Positions 9,281 to 17,692 of a stretch of 64,000 nt of DNA are shown here, piece after piece. Source of the DNA: an uncultured Clostridia bacterium (lineage in GTDB: Bacteria; Bacillota; Clostridia; UBA1381); NCBI GenBank assembly GCA_934489015.1, contig CAKSSN010000004.1, forward strand, positions 62,001 to 126,000. Direction: 5' to 3'. Numbering within the stretch: position 1 is the first letter of the stretch; every line of letters begins with the position of its first letter. The notes beneath the pieces are model-generated. The model saw nothing but the letters and a program-made list of their open reading frames with translations. It made no database searches and was not told where the DNA came from. The translations under genes and the position numbers were made by a program.

Positions 9281-9661
9281 TTACGCTTCTATCTTTGACT
9301 GTACGTCACGAATAGCGCTCTTTTCAAGCTTAATGTAGGACTTCTGATCCTGAGTTCCGATATTGCCTGTTTCGAGAATTACGAAATCGTCCTTTATTTT
9401 AGAAATTTTTCCGACAATTCCTCCGATTGAAACAGCCTTATCTCCAACTTTCATTTTTGAGATTTTTTCTCTCAAAGCCTTTTCCTTTTTCTTCTGCGGT
9501 CTTATCATGAGAAGATACATAACAACAAAGATAAGAATAAGCGGAAGAAAGCTTGCTATAAGCTGAGCCGGTCCCGCTGCCTGCTGCGCTGCAGCGTCCG
9601 CTGCGCCTGCTGCCGCCTGTCCGGTTGCCTGATCTGCAAATGCAATTGTTTCAAATAACAT
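9281..9661 (-). CDS. yajC: Preprotein translocase subunit YajC
   Basis: 126 residues. A short N-terminal stretch with an Ala/Gln-rich linker is followed by one transmembrane helix, the typical YajC motif MIRPQKKKEK, and a small soluble domain with VGDKAVSIGGIVGKI. YajC associates with SecDF in the membrane and supports protein export. Here it stands alone, divergent from pta, while secG-secD-secF lie 24 kb away. The Ala-rich stretch before the helix is longer than in many YajC proteins. A good AAGGAG ribosome site precedes the ATG. Confidence 0.93.
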   Translation of the reverse strand: MLFETIAFADQATGQAAAGAADAAAQQAAGPAQLIASFLPLILIFVVMYLLMIRPQKKKEKALREKISKMKVGDKAVSIGGIVGKISKIKDDFVILETGNIGTQDQKSYIKLEKSAIRDVQSKIEA

Positions 9662-9732
9662 AACTTGATTTCTCCTTTAATTTTTTTGATTGCAGCTGCG
9701 CTTCCTGCTCCTGCGTCAGCCGTAATAATATC

Positions 9733-9761
9733 ATTATACTATGATTGTCCAAAAATATCAA
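9733..9761 (-). promoter_or_regulatory. Promoter of yajC
   Basis: Minus strand TTGATA (9761-9756), 17-base spacer, TATAAT (9738-9733). Confidence 0.75.
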
Positions 9762-9821
9762 GTGTTTTTTGTACTTTTTATCTATTTTACGTATTTTTTT
9801 TAAAAAATTCAGTATTTATAC

Positions 9822-9850
9822 TTGAAAATGCACTGAAAAAGTATTATAAT
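9822..9850 (+). promoter_or_regulatory. Promoter of pta-ackA
   Basis: TTGAAA at 9822-9827, 17-base spacer, TATAAT at 9845-9850; 55 bases upstream of the pta ATG. Confidence 0.8.
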
Positions 9851-9905
9851 AAAGGTATAGGACTTTTGTCCGGACTATTTTTTTCTTGAAAAGGGGAATA
9901 TACCA

Positions 9906-10910
9906 ATGAGTACTTTTATCGAAGGACTTAAAAAAAGAGCTAAGGAAAGCATTAAAACAATAGTGCTTGCCGAAGGTGAAGAGTTAAGAACAATACAGGC
10001 CGCAGCTATTGTTAAAAAAGAGGGCTATGCAGTTGTAAAGCTTCTCGGAAACGCTGAAAAAATCAAGGCGCTTGCAAAGGCTGAAAATCTTGATATAGAC
10101 GGCTTGGAAATAATTGATCCGCTTACATCGGAAAAGGCTTCTGAATATGCGGAAAAATTCTATGAGCTCAGAAAAGCAAAGGGCATGACACCGGAAAAGG
10201 CTGCGGAAACAATGAAAAATCCGCTTTATTACGGATGTATGATGGTTAAGGAGGACGACGCTGACGGTATGGTTGCAGGCGCAATAAACTCATCGGCAAA
10301 CGTTATCCGCCCGTCGCTTCAGATACTCAAAACGGCACCGGGTACAAAGCTTGTTTCGGCATTCTTTATAATCGTTGTTCCGAACTGCGAATACGGCGAA
10401 AACGGAACGTTTATATTCTCAGACAGCGGTCTGAACGAAAATCCGGATGCGGATCAGGTTTCGGAAATTGCAATTTCATCGGCAAAGAGCTTCAAAACTC
10501 TTATAGAGGCCGAGCCGAAAATCGCAATGCTTTCATATTCTACATACGGCAGCGCCAAAAATCCACTCGTTGACAAGATGGTTGAGGCTACACGCCTTGC
10601 TAAAGAAAAGCGCCCGGATCTTGCAATTGACGGCGAGCTTCAGCTCGACGCGGCAATAGTTGACAGCGTTGCAAAACAGAAGGCTCCCGGCTCAAGCGTT
10701 GCAGGCGAAGCAAACGTTCTCGTATTCCCTGATCTTAACGCAGGAAACATCGGCTACAAGCTTGCTCAGCGTCTTGCAAAGGCAGAAGCATACGGCCCTA
10801 TACTTCAAGGTATAGCAAAGCCCGTAAACGACCTTTCAAGAGGCTGCGTTGCGGAGGATATTGCCGGAGTTGTTGCTATAACAAGCGTTCAGGCACAAAA
10901 CAACAACTAA
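9906..10910 (+). CDS. pta: Phosphate acetyltransferase
   Basis: 334 residues, the size of the single-domain Pta found in Firmicutes and methanogens. Family sequences seen include VVKLLGNAEKIK near the start, YYGCMMVKEDDADGMVAGA around residue 107, and FPDLNAGNIGYKLAQRL near 280. The enzyme interconverts acetyl-CoA and acetyl phosphate in the cytosol. It lies 64 bases upstream of ackA, and the pair forms the acetate branch of fermentation, giving ATP by substrate-level phosphorylation. GGGGAAT ribosome site precedes the ATG. Confidence 0.97.
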   Translation: MSTFIEGLKKRAKESIKTIVLAEGEELRTIQAAAIVKKEGYAVVKLLGNAEKIKALAKAENLDIDGLEIIDPLTSEKASEYAEKFYELRKAKGMTPEKAAETMKNPLYYGCMMVKEDDADGMVAGAINSSANVIRPSLQILKTAPGTKLVSAFFIIVVPNCEYGENGTFIFSDSGLNENPDADQVSEIAISSAKSFKTLIEAEPKIAMLSYSTYGSAKNPLVDKMVEATRLAKEKRPDLAIDGELQLDAAIVDSVAKQKAPGSSVAGEANVLVFPDLNAGNIGYKLAQRLAKAEAYGPILQGIAKPVNDLSRGCVAEDIAGVVAITSVQAQNNN

Positions 10911-10974
10911 TCAATTCGCTGAATGTAAGGCGTGCTTTATATACAGCTATTATTATAAAAAGGAGTAAACAGGA

Positions 10975-12162
10975 ATGAAAATTTTGGTTATCAACGCCGG
11001 AAGCTCATCTCTTAAATATCAGCTTATTGATATGACGGACGAGAGCGTTCTTGCGAAAGGCCTGTGCGAGAGAATCGGTATTGACGGTTCAAATCTTCAG
11101 CACACAAATGTAGCTCTTGGTAAAAAAGTCAAAATCGAAAGCCACATGAGCAGTCATGCAGACGCTATAAAGCTTGTAATTGACGCTCTTGTAAGCCCTG
11201 ATTACGGCGTTATCAAGAATATGTCCGAAATCGGCGCTGTAGGTCACAGAGTTGTGCACGGTGCGGAATATTTTGCGGACTCATGTATCATTGACGGAAA
11301 GGTTAAGCAGGCTCTTGAAATGTGCACACCGCTTGCACCGCTTCACAATCCGCCGAACATTATCGGAATTGAAGCGTGCGAAAAGATTATGCCGGGCATA
11401 AAGCAGGTTGCCGTATTTGACACCGCATTTCATCAGACAATGCCGGCAAAGGCATTTATGTACGGACTTCCGTATAAATACTATGCCGAAAAGAAAATCA
11501 GAAAATACGGTTTTCACGGAACAAGCCACAAGTTTGTATCTCAGCAGGCAGCAGCGCTTCTTGGCAAAAAGCCCGAAGAGCTTAAAATTATTACCTGCCA
11601 TCTCGGAAACGGCTCATCCGTTACCGCTGTTGACGGCGGAAAATCTGTTGACACAACAATGGGATTCACTCCGCTTGACGGCACAATAATGGGTACAAGA
11701 ACGGGCTCTATGGACCCAGCTGTTGTTACATATCTTGCCGATGAAGGACTTGACTCAAAGCAGATTAACACGCTTATGAACAAGGAATCCGGAGTTTACG
11801 GCGTATCGGGCGTGTCGAGCGATTTCAGAGATCTTACCGAAGCTGCCAAAAACGGAAACAGCCGCGCTGCTTTAGCTCTTGATATGTTCAGCTATCAGGT
11901 TAAAAAGTATATAGGCTCGTTTGCCGCTGCAATGGGCGGCGTTGACGCGGTTGTATTCACTGCCGGAGTTGGCGAGCATGACGCGGAAACAAGAGAGGCT
12001 ATTACAGAAGGTCTTGAATTTTTAGGTATTAAAATCGACAAAGCTAAGAATAATAATAACGATACAGATATATCAGCTGAAGGAGCTATGGTTAAAACTC
12101 TCGTTATCCCGACAAACGAAGAGCTTATGATTGCAAAGGAAACGCTTGAGCTGGTTAAATAA
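10975..12162 (+). CDS. ackA: Acetate kinase
   Basis: 395 residues, usual length. The N-terminus MKILVINAGSSSLKY is the family signature; HRVVHG, the FDTAFH motif, KYGFHGTSH and HLGNGSS are all present in order. It transfers phosphate between acetyl phosphate and ADP, yielding acetate and ATP. Ribosome site AAAGGAG. Part of the pta-ackA operon. It is followed by an unusual structured intergenic stretch and a terminator. Confidence 0.98.
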   Translation: MKILVINAGSSSLKYQLIDMTDESVLAKGLCERIGIDGSNLQHTNVALGKKVKIESHMSSHADAIKLVIDALVSPDYGVIKNMSEIGAVGHRVVHGAEYFADSCIIDGKVKQALEMCTPLAPLHNPPNIIGIEACEKIMPGIKQVAVFDTAFHQTMPAKAFMYGLPYKYYAEKKIRKYGFHGTSHKFVSQQAAALLGKKPEELKIITCHLGNGSSVTAVDGGKSVDTTMGFTPLDGTIMGTRTGSMDPAVVTYLADEGLDSKQINTLMNKESGVYGVSGVSSDFRDLTEAAKNGNSRAALALDMFSYQVKKYIGSFAAAMGGVDAVVFTAGVGEHDAETREAITEGLEFLGIKIDKAKNNNNDTDISAEGAMVKTLVIPTNEELMIAKETLELVK

Positions 12163-12186
12163 TTAAATAAAAGGGGATGTTAAAAA

Positions 12187-12340
12187 CTCCGGATCGCAGG
12201 AAAAGAAGAGAACATTATATAATTATTATAGCGGAGTATAAAAATCATTTCTTTTCCTGTTATTGAGCAAGCTTTGTCTCTTCGCGTACCAATGTACGCT
12301 TTCAGGCACGCCAAAACTAAAGTTTTGGCTAAGTTTGCTC
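12187..12340 (+). other. Structured intergenic segment with a three-way-junction fold
   Basis: No open frame of note. Two layers of complementarity are seen. First, an 11-bp arm at 12198-12208 pairs with 12249-12259, while ACTCCG at 12187-12192 matches CGGAGT at 12233-12238; the two would cross, so they are either alternatives or a pseudoknot. Second, a 10-bp closing stem (12265-12274 with 12331-12340, one wobble) holds two perfect hairpins: 12284-12289/12294-12299 and 12310-12317/12322-12329. A T-run follows at 12352. It could be a small RNA, a leader/attenuator for the next gene or a mobile intergenic repeat. A similar layout occurs at 41773-41855. Confidence 0.5.
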
Positions 12341-12380
12341 CATTCCAAAGCTTTTTTTCCTATCCCCTTGTAACGAGCAA

Positions 12381-12418
12381 GGGCTGTTTAAAAAGCCAAT
12401 TGACTTTTTAAACAGCCC
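12381..12418 (+). terminator. Terminator before the SseB-like gene
   Basis: Perfect 15-bp stem (12381-12395 with 12404-12418) and a T-run. It ends only a few bases before the ribosome site of the next gene, so it closes the pta-ackA/structured unit or acts as an attenuator. No separate promoter is obvious between it and the next ATG. Confidence 0.88.
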
Positions 12419-12441
12419 TTTTTATATAGGAGGAAAACAAA

Positions 12442-13503
12442 ATGGCTTTTTTCAAAAAGAAAACGCAGGAAGCTCAGCAGCCTGAGGAAAAACGCGATAC
12501 GGTCGCACAAAAAAGCGAAATTCCCGACGCCGTTAAAAAAGCGCTTGACGAAACGCTTCCGACTCTTGAGGGAAACCTCGAAAAATTTGAGGAGCTTTAC
12601 CCCAATCCCGCTGCACTTGCGGAGGATATAAAGGAGGCAACAACGGATAATCTGCTTGTGCTTGCCGATTATTTTTTCCATTACAGCGACGAAAACAAAA
12701 CGGAGCTTAACAATGCGGCAATATTTAAGGGTGCGGCTTCGGTGTTCTATAACAAAATTCAGAATTATCTCAAAGACGCACCTGAAGTATACGTTATAAT
12801 GGATAACTGCCTCGACACGCCTATACCATATTCGGCAGACGGCGAGGCGCTTATATTCTTTGACAGCGAAAGGGCTGCGCAGTGGTGCTCGTTTTTAAAC
12901 AGCTCACATAAAAAGCCGCTCACAGTTGCTAAGGTAAATAACGCGGATATTACAAAAATGCTTGCAACAGTCACTGTCTGGGGAATTGAATTTGTTCGTT
13001 TCCACCCGGAAATAAACAGTTTGCATATAAAGCTTGCGGATATGTTCAAATGCGAGGTTAAAACCGTATCAAGCAGCCGCGTGCGCTTCCTTATGCTCAA
13101 CTTTATACAGGTTTCAAACGCAGGCAAGGAGGACAGAAAGCAGCTTGCATACAACGCAATGCTAACCTCAATCGCAGCCGATCAGTTTTTGGCGGCAGGC
13201 AAAGAGGATAAAGAAAACTTCAGCTTTATAACCATTTCCGGCACTGACGGAAAGGTTTGGATACCGCTGTTTACGGACGCTATGGAATATCAGCTGTTTT
13301 TGTCAAAATTCGAGCAGATAAAGGCGGGATTTGAAGGTGCCGCTTTAAAGGTTGCGAAATTTTCGGCATTAAAACCGATTTTCCAAAACAAATCAGGCAT
13401 TGACGGGGTTGTTGTAAATCCTGCCGACACGGGCGTTAGAATACAGGGCGACCTGATACTAAAAATGATTGAAGCGGTTGAAAACGCTAAAAGTGAAAAC
13501 TAA
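12442..13503 (+). CDS. SseB-like domain protein of unknown function
   Basis: 353 residues, cytosolic, rich in Lys and Glu at the N-terminus. The C-terminal part (about 255-350) carries the pattern of the SseB N-terminal domain: VWIPLFTDAMEYQLF and then GVVVNPADTGVRIQ. A second, weaker SseB-like unit may lie near residues 110-190 (YVIMDNC...ALIFFDSERAAQWC...). SseB domains occur in many Gram-positives without a settled role. AGGAGG ribosome site. The GH31 gene starts 19 bases after the stop, so the two are likely co-transcribed. Confidence 0.7.
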   Translation: MAFFKKKTQEAQQPEEKRDTVAQKSEIPDAVKKALDETLPTLEGNLEKFEELYPNPAALAEDIKEATTDNLLVLADYFFHYSDENKTELNNAAIFKGAASVFYNKIQNYLKDAPEVYVIMDNCLDTPIPYSADGEALIFFDSERAAQWCSFLNSSHKKPLTVAKVNNADITKMLATVTVWGIEFVRFHPEINSLHIKLADMFKCEVKTVSSSRVRFLMLNFIQVSNAGKEDRKQLAYNAMLTSIAADQFLAAGKEDKENFSFITISGTDGKVWIPLFTDAMEYQLFLSKFEQIKAGFEGAALKVAKFSALKPIFQNKSGIDGVVVNPADTGVRIQGDLILKMIEAVENAKSEN

Positions 13504-13522
13504 CTGAAAGGGAAACAAATAT

Positions 13523-15238
13523 ATGGGTATGAAAAAATTCACATTCGGAACACCCGAAAAAATTGTTCCGTCAATATTCTGCGATAAATTTAATTATACC
13601 GAAAGCAACATAAGCTATGACGAAAGTAATTTTACCTTCAAGACAACTCCGAGCGGATGTATTGTTGAATTTATGCTTGACGGTGACGAGCAGGTTTACG
13701 GCTTCGGACTTCAGCTTAAACAATTTAACCATAAAAACAAAAAACTTAAGCTGCAAACAAATTCCGACCCTATGGCAGCAACGGGCGATTCACACGCGCC
13801 CGTTCCCTTCTTTGCCACAACAAAGGGCTACGGAATGTATTTTGACACGGCAAGATATATTGAGGCTTACTGCGGCTTTTCAAAGAAAACAGACCGCAAG
13901 GCTGTAGGCGGCGGCTCCGTTTCGATTTCTACAGACGAGCTGTATTCAAAAAAGGAAAATACAGAAAAAACCGTAATGTCTGTGTTTATTCCGGCAGCAG
14001 CGGGCATTGATATATACGTTTTTGAGGGGAAAAATATACTTGACGTTGTAAGCCAATACAATATGCTCTCAGGCGGCGGCTGCAGCGTTCCCGAATGGGG
14101 ACTCGGCGTTTTATACAGAGCATATGCAAAATACACGCAAGACGAGGTTTTAAGCCTTGCAAAGCACTTCAGGGAAAACTCTATACCGGTTGATATAATC
14201 GGTCTTGAGCCTGGCTGGCAGACCTGCTCATATTCCTGCTCATACGTTTGGGATCAGCAGCGCTATCCCGACCACAAAGAGCTTATACGTGAGCTTAGAA
14301 ACAACGATTTTCATATAAATCTCTGGGAACACGCTTTTGTGCATCCGTCATCACCGATTTATGAGCCGCTTAAGGCATACAGCGGCGACTATGAGGTATG
14401 GAACGGTCTTGTGCCCGATTTTGCCGACGAAAACGGAGAGAAGATATTTGCCGACTATCACCGCAAATACCTTGTTGACGAGGGAATTGACGGCTTTAAG
14501 CTTGATGAGTGCGATAACAGCGACTTTAAGGACGACAGCTGGAGCTTCCCGAACATTTCAACATTCCCGTCAGGGCTTGACGGCGAACAATATCATCAGC
14601 TGTTCGGAACGCTTTATATGAAAACAATTCTTGACGCACTCGGTGACAACCCGACGCTGTCAGAGGTGAGAAATGCAGGCGCACTTGCCGCTTCTTACCC
14701 CTTTGTTCTTTACAGCGACCTATACGACCATAAGGACTTTATAAGAGGAACTGTAAACTCAGGCTTTTCCGGGCTCTTATGGACGCCGGAGCTGAGGGAC
14801 GCACAAAGCGAAAAGGAGCTTATAAGGCGGCTTCAGTCAACCGTATTTTCCGTTCAGTGTCTGATTAACGCATGGTACTGCGAGGAAATGCCTTGGAAAG
14901 AGTTTAACTGTGAGGATAAGGTGCGCGCGCTTTTAGAGGAAAGACAAAAGCTCGTGCCTGTACTTAAAGCAGCATTTGACGACTATCACAAAACAGGTAA
15001 GCCGCCCGTGCGCGCTCTTGTATGCGACTACACAAACGATACGCAGACATATGAAATTGATGACGAATACATATTCTGCGACAAATATATAGTAGCCCCG
15101 ATGACTGCCGAAGAGGACTCAAGGAAGGTTTATCTGCCGCAGGGCGAATGGAAAGATTACTGGACGGGGAAACCGGTTTCAAGCGGATGGTTTGAAGTTC
15201 AGACAAACAATATTCCCGTTTTTGAAAAAGTAAACTAA
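13523..15238 (+). CDS. GH31-family alpha-glycosidase
   Basis: 571 residues, short for GH31 because the usual C-terminal beta domains are reduced. The N-terminal beta-sandwich contains the family motif EQVYGFGLQ, and the barrel the motif IDGFKLDECD, whose Asp after Leu is the expected nucleophile (near residue 328). The acid/base would lie in the segment SGLLWTPELRDA. No signal peptide. GH31 covers alpha-glucosidases, alpha-xylosidases, sulfoquinovosidases and alpha-galactosidase-like enzymes; the -DECD- variant does not let me choose. Ribosome site GAAAGGGAA. Downstream of the SseB-like gene. Confidence 0.85.
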   Translation: MGMKKFTFGTPEKIVPSIFCDKFNYTESNISYDESNFTFKTTPSGCIVEFMLDGDEQVYGFGLQLKQFNHKNKKLKLQTNSDPMAATGDSHAPVPFFATTKGYGMYFDTARYIEAYCGFSKKTDRKAVGGGSVSISTDELYSKKENTEKTVMSVFIPAAAGIDIYVFEGKNILDVVSQYNMLSGGGCSVPEWGLGVLYRAYAKYTQDEVLSLAKHFRENSIPVDIIGLEPGWQTCSYSCSYVWDQQRYPDHKELIRELRNNDFHINLWEHAFVHPSSPIYEPLKAYSGDYEVWNGLVPDFADENGEKIFADYHRKYLVDEGIDGFKLDECDNSDFKDDSWSFPNISTFPSGLDGEQYHQLFGTLYMKTILDALGDNPTLSEVRNAGALAASYPFVLYSDLYDHKDFIRGTVNSGFSGLLWTPELRDAQSEKELIRRLQSTVFSVQCLINAWYCEEMPWKEFNCEDKVRALLEERQKLVPVLKAAFDDYHKTGKPPVRALVCDYTNDTQTYEIDDEYIFCDKYIVAPMTAEEDSRKVYLPQGEWKDYWTGKPVSSGWFEVQTNNIPVFEKVN

Positions 15239-15241
15239 AAT

Positions 15242-15302
15242 AAAATGCAGCATAACCAAGTTTCGGGCACAAGCCGAAAGCGGACGGATATGCTGCATTT
15301 TT
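15242..15302 (+). terminator. Terminator of the GH31 gene
   Basis: Outer 13-bp stem 15242-15254 with 15289-15301 and an inner TTTCGG/CCGAAA hairpin (15261-15266, 15274-15279), ending in T5. Confidence 0.8.
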
Positions 15303-15315
15303 CTCACCGTAAAAA

Positions 15316-15360
15316 GCTGCTGCAATTTGGGAAATGTAAAACAACCCGAATTGCAGCAGC
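15316..15360 (-). terminator. Terminator of the SLH protein gene
   Basis: Perfect 12-bp stem (15316-15327 with 15349-15360) extended by GGG/CCC; T5 follows on the minus strand. Lies eight bases past the stop. Confidence 0.85.
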
Positions 15361-15367
15361 AATTATG

Positions 15368-16390
15368 TTAATTTTGCGCAAGCCTGTAGAGCCTGTTTAT
15401 TCCGGCAACAGCCTGCTCCGTATTTATATACGCGTCAGGGTTAAAATAGCCGTCCGTTCCGGTCATAATACCGTTCGCACTGACAAATTTAACAGCGTCT
15501 GTCGCCCAAGCTGAAATACGCTTTTTATCCCTGAAATTCGGCTGCTCCGTTTTGCCGTTTATTCCGAGCATATCGGCAGTTTTCTTTAATATAACAGCCG
15601 CCTGCTCACGTGTAAGCGGATCTCCCGGCGCAAAAGCGTCATTTGATACGCCGCCGACAATTCCCAGAGCATGAAGCATATTAATCGTGCCGCTGTCGGT
15701 ATCACTGAAATAATTTGTAAGATACGCAATATTTTTTCCCCTCAGATAATCCTCAAGAGATGCATAATTTCCGCTCACTGCAATAAAATTGCCCACAAGC
15801 GTGCAGAAATTTTCACGCGAGAGCGAAAGCCCGAAGCACTCGCCCGTTTCATAAGGAAGCAGACAGTTTGAAGCGGCAAACAGCGCATCATCAACCGCCC
15901 ATTGCTCTGTCGGATAATTCAGATAATCCGCAGAGGTATTTACAAAGAAATCATCTTTTGCATATTTATTTTCGCTTGACATGAAATTAAGATAAAGCGT
16001 ATCAAACGCTTCATTATTTTCCTTTGCCTCATAGCAAAGATACGCATCGCTTCCGTATTTGCCTACCTGCACACCGGATTGAAGAAAATATGCCCTCTCC
16101 CCACCGGCAGTCTGCAAAACTATACATACTCCGCCGAACGGATTTTTTGTTACTCTGCGCGTAAGCTCGGTATTAACCGCCGCGCCGTAAAATAAATCAA
16201 TCTGCTCATCGGTCAAATTCATTGCCGTATGCTTTTCAACATTCATCATATAACCGCCGGTTATCTCTCCGCGATCATATATTTCCATAGCGTCGGCAGC
16301 GCTCATAGCGCTTTCAGGCACAAAATCGGCATTTGCCGTCATAGGCAAAAGCGCAAGCGCTGCCAAAATGCCGCAAATAAATTTTTTCAT
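15368..16390 (-). CDS. Secreted protein with C-terminal SLH repeats
   Basis: 340 residues. A signal peptide is clear (MKKFICGILAALALLPMTANA). The C-terminal third holds SLH-type repeats: ALGIVGGVSNDAFAPGDPLTREQ near 235 and ANGIMTGTDGYFNPDAYI near 305. SLH modules bind pyruvylated secondary wall polymers and hold proteins on the surface. The N-terminal 220 residues are not recognised; they look like a weak SLH-like or globular domain. The gene begins 16 bases after the CuAO-N gene stop, so the two are probably one unit. Confidence 0.82.
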   Translation of the reverse strand: MKKFICGILAALALLPMTANADFVPESAMSAADAMEIYDRGEITGGYMMNVEKHTAMNLTDEQIDLFYGAAVNTELTRRVTKNPFGGVCIVLQTAGGERAYFLQSGVQVGKYGSDAYLCYEAKENNEAFDTLYLNFMSSENKYAKDDFFVNTSADYLNYPTEQWAVDDALFAASNCLLPYETGECFGLSLSRENFCTLVGNFIAVSGNYASLEDYLRGKNIAYLTNYFSDTDSGTINMLHALGIVGGVSNDAFAPGDPLTREQAAVILKKTADMLGINGKTEQPNFRDKKRISAWATDAVKFVSANGIMTGTDGYFNPDAYINTEQAVAGINRLYRLAQN

Positions 16391-16406
16391 CAGAAAGCCT
16401 CCGCAA

Positions 16407-17618
16407 TTATACCGTATACGGCCATATTACAGCCTTTGTGCCGTTCGGAAGGCTTATATAAAACTCGTACTTTGACGGATCCTGCTCATCAACATAATAA
16501 TCAAGAACTTCAAATCCGGCAATATCGTCCGAGCCGATTACATCATTATCAACAACCTCAGACACAAAGTGACCCTTTTTATATTCCTTCACCTCTTTAT
16601 ACGAAAGCGGAATATTATCCTGATATATGCGCTTATATGTTTTTCCTATAACATTATCCGGCTTCCAGAGGTATCTTGTAAGAGCGCCATCCTCAAGAGA
16701 ATATACTCCCGTGCAGATCATATCGTTCAGGAAGCACAAGCCGTCCTCATCGGAAATAACATTTTCGCAGCCGTCCGTAAACAGTCTGCTGTGGAAATAA
16801 ACCATTCCGTCATCGGTATTGTTCGCTTTAAGCTGGAACAAATCCGAGCCGTTAAATCTGTAAAATCCTGCGCATTTTCCGTCATCTGTATTGTAGAACA
16901 CAACAAGCTCCTTATATTTATCTTTTGAGTCAATATCAACCACACCGAGCGCATACGCGTCAAGCTCGCCGTTTAATACGCTTGTAAATTCAGCGCCCTT
17001 TATCCATATTGCAGCCTTTGACTTAGTTCCGTCCTCTCTTACAGAAGCCGGGATAAATCCGAGTATATCGCTTTCCTCATCGCCGTCAAGGTCAAAATAG
17101 TTCAAATCGTTTACTCTGCCCTCAATAACCGTTCCCGCTTCATTTACCGGAATAAAGCCTGTTTTCCACTGGCTGTTTGCACGGTACTGCTTACCGGAGG
17201 TATTTATAAGAACGGAGTTTCTCGTAGAATTCCACGTAACCGAAAAGTCCATTGCCTCCGCAATTGCTCTTACCGGGATTGAAAGCCTGTTGTTTAACAT
17301 ACAAGCCGGAACGTCAAGCGCAATCGGATTGCCGTTTTTCATAAGATAAGCATCTCCGAGCTTCACATTAACATTATAATTTCCTTTATCCAAAGTAGCC
17401 GTCTGCGAATCACCGTCCCATGAAACAGCTGCGCCCGCCTTTTCAAATACCGCGCGCACCGGGACCATCGTTCTGCCGTTTAGCATTTCGGGCGCCTGAT
17501 CGGAAAACGTAACCTCCGAGTTGTCAACAAAAACCTTTATATTTCCGCTTGCATATGCAGCCGAAGCGGAAAAAACCGTTAAAGCTGCTGCCGTTAAAAT
17601 TACTTTTTTGAAATTCAT
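16407..17618 (-). CDS. Secreted protein with copper-amine-oxidase-N stalk domain
   Basis: 403 residues. Signal peptide MNFKKVILTAAALTVFSASAAYA. The stalk domain (about 28-135) shows the typical duplicated pattern: LNGRTMVPVRAVFEKAGAAV and later LNNRLSIPVRAIAEAM. In Clostridia this domain is common on surface proteins and carries no amine oxidase activity. The rest (about 150-400) appears to be beta-rich with short repeats containing FDLDGDEESDILGF, which resembles FG-GAP/integrin-like calcium loops. Function unknown; located between a PBP and an SLH protein. Confidence 0.82.
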   Translation of the reverse strand: MNFKKVILTAAALTVFSASAAYASGNIKVFVDNSEVTFSDQAPEMLNGRTMVPVRAVFEKAGAAVSWDGDSQTATLDKGNYNVNVKLGDAYLMKNGNPIALDVPACMLNNRLSIPVRAIAEAMDFSVTWNSTRNSVLINTSGKQYRANSQWKTGFIPVNEAGTVIEGRVNDLNYFDLDGDEESDILGFIPASVREDGTKSKAAIWIKGAEFTSVLNGELDAYALGVVDIDSKDKYKELVVFYNTDDGKCAGFYRFNGSDLFQLKANNTDDGMVYFHSRLFTDGCENVISDEDGLCFLNDMICTGVYSLEDGALTRYLWKPDNVIGKTYKRIYQDNIPLSYKEVKEYKKGHFVSEVVDNDVIGSDDIAGFEVLDYYVDEQDPSKYEFYISLPNGTKAVIWPYTV

Positions 17619-17644
17619 AGTCTTTTCTCCTTATTTTTTATCTA

Positions 17645-17677
17645 CGGAGAATTGTCCGATTTATTCGGGCAACTCCG
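17645..17677. other. Intergenic hairpin between PBP and CuAO-N genes
   Basis: CGGAG/CTCCG outer arms, TTG/CAA and CCG/CGG inner pairs with small bulges. The minus strand has no T-run after it, so it may be an mRNA processing or stability hairpin, not a strong terminator. Confidence 0.45.
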
Positions 17678-17692
17678 ATTTTACATATAAAT

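Noticed and set aside
13523..15238. GH31 enzyme as a sulfoquinovosidase linked to the isomerase operon
   Set aside because: The Arg/Trp/Tyr signature for the sulfonate could not be seen, and the genes are 5 kb apart on opposite strands.
16229..16651. Open frame opposite the SLH and CuAO-N genes
   Set aside because: Spans two real genes on the other strand and has low-complexity basic composition.
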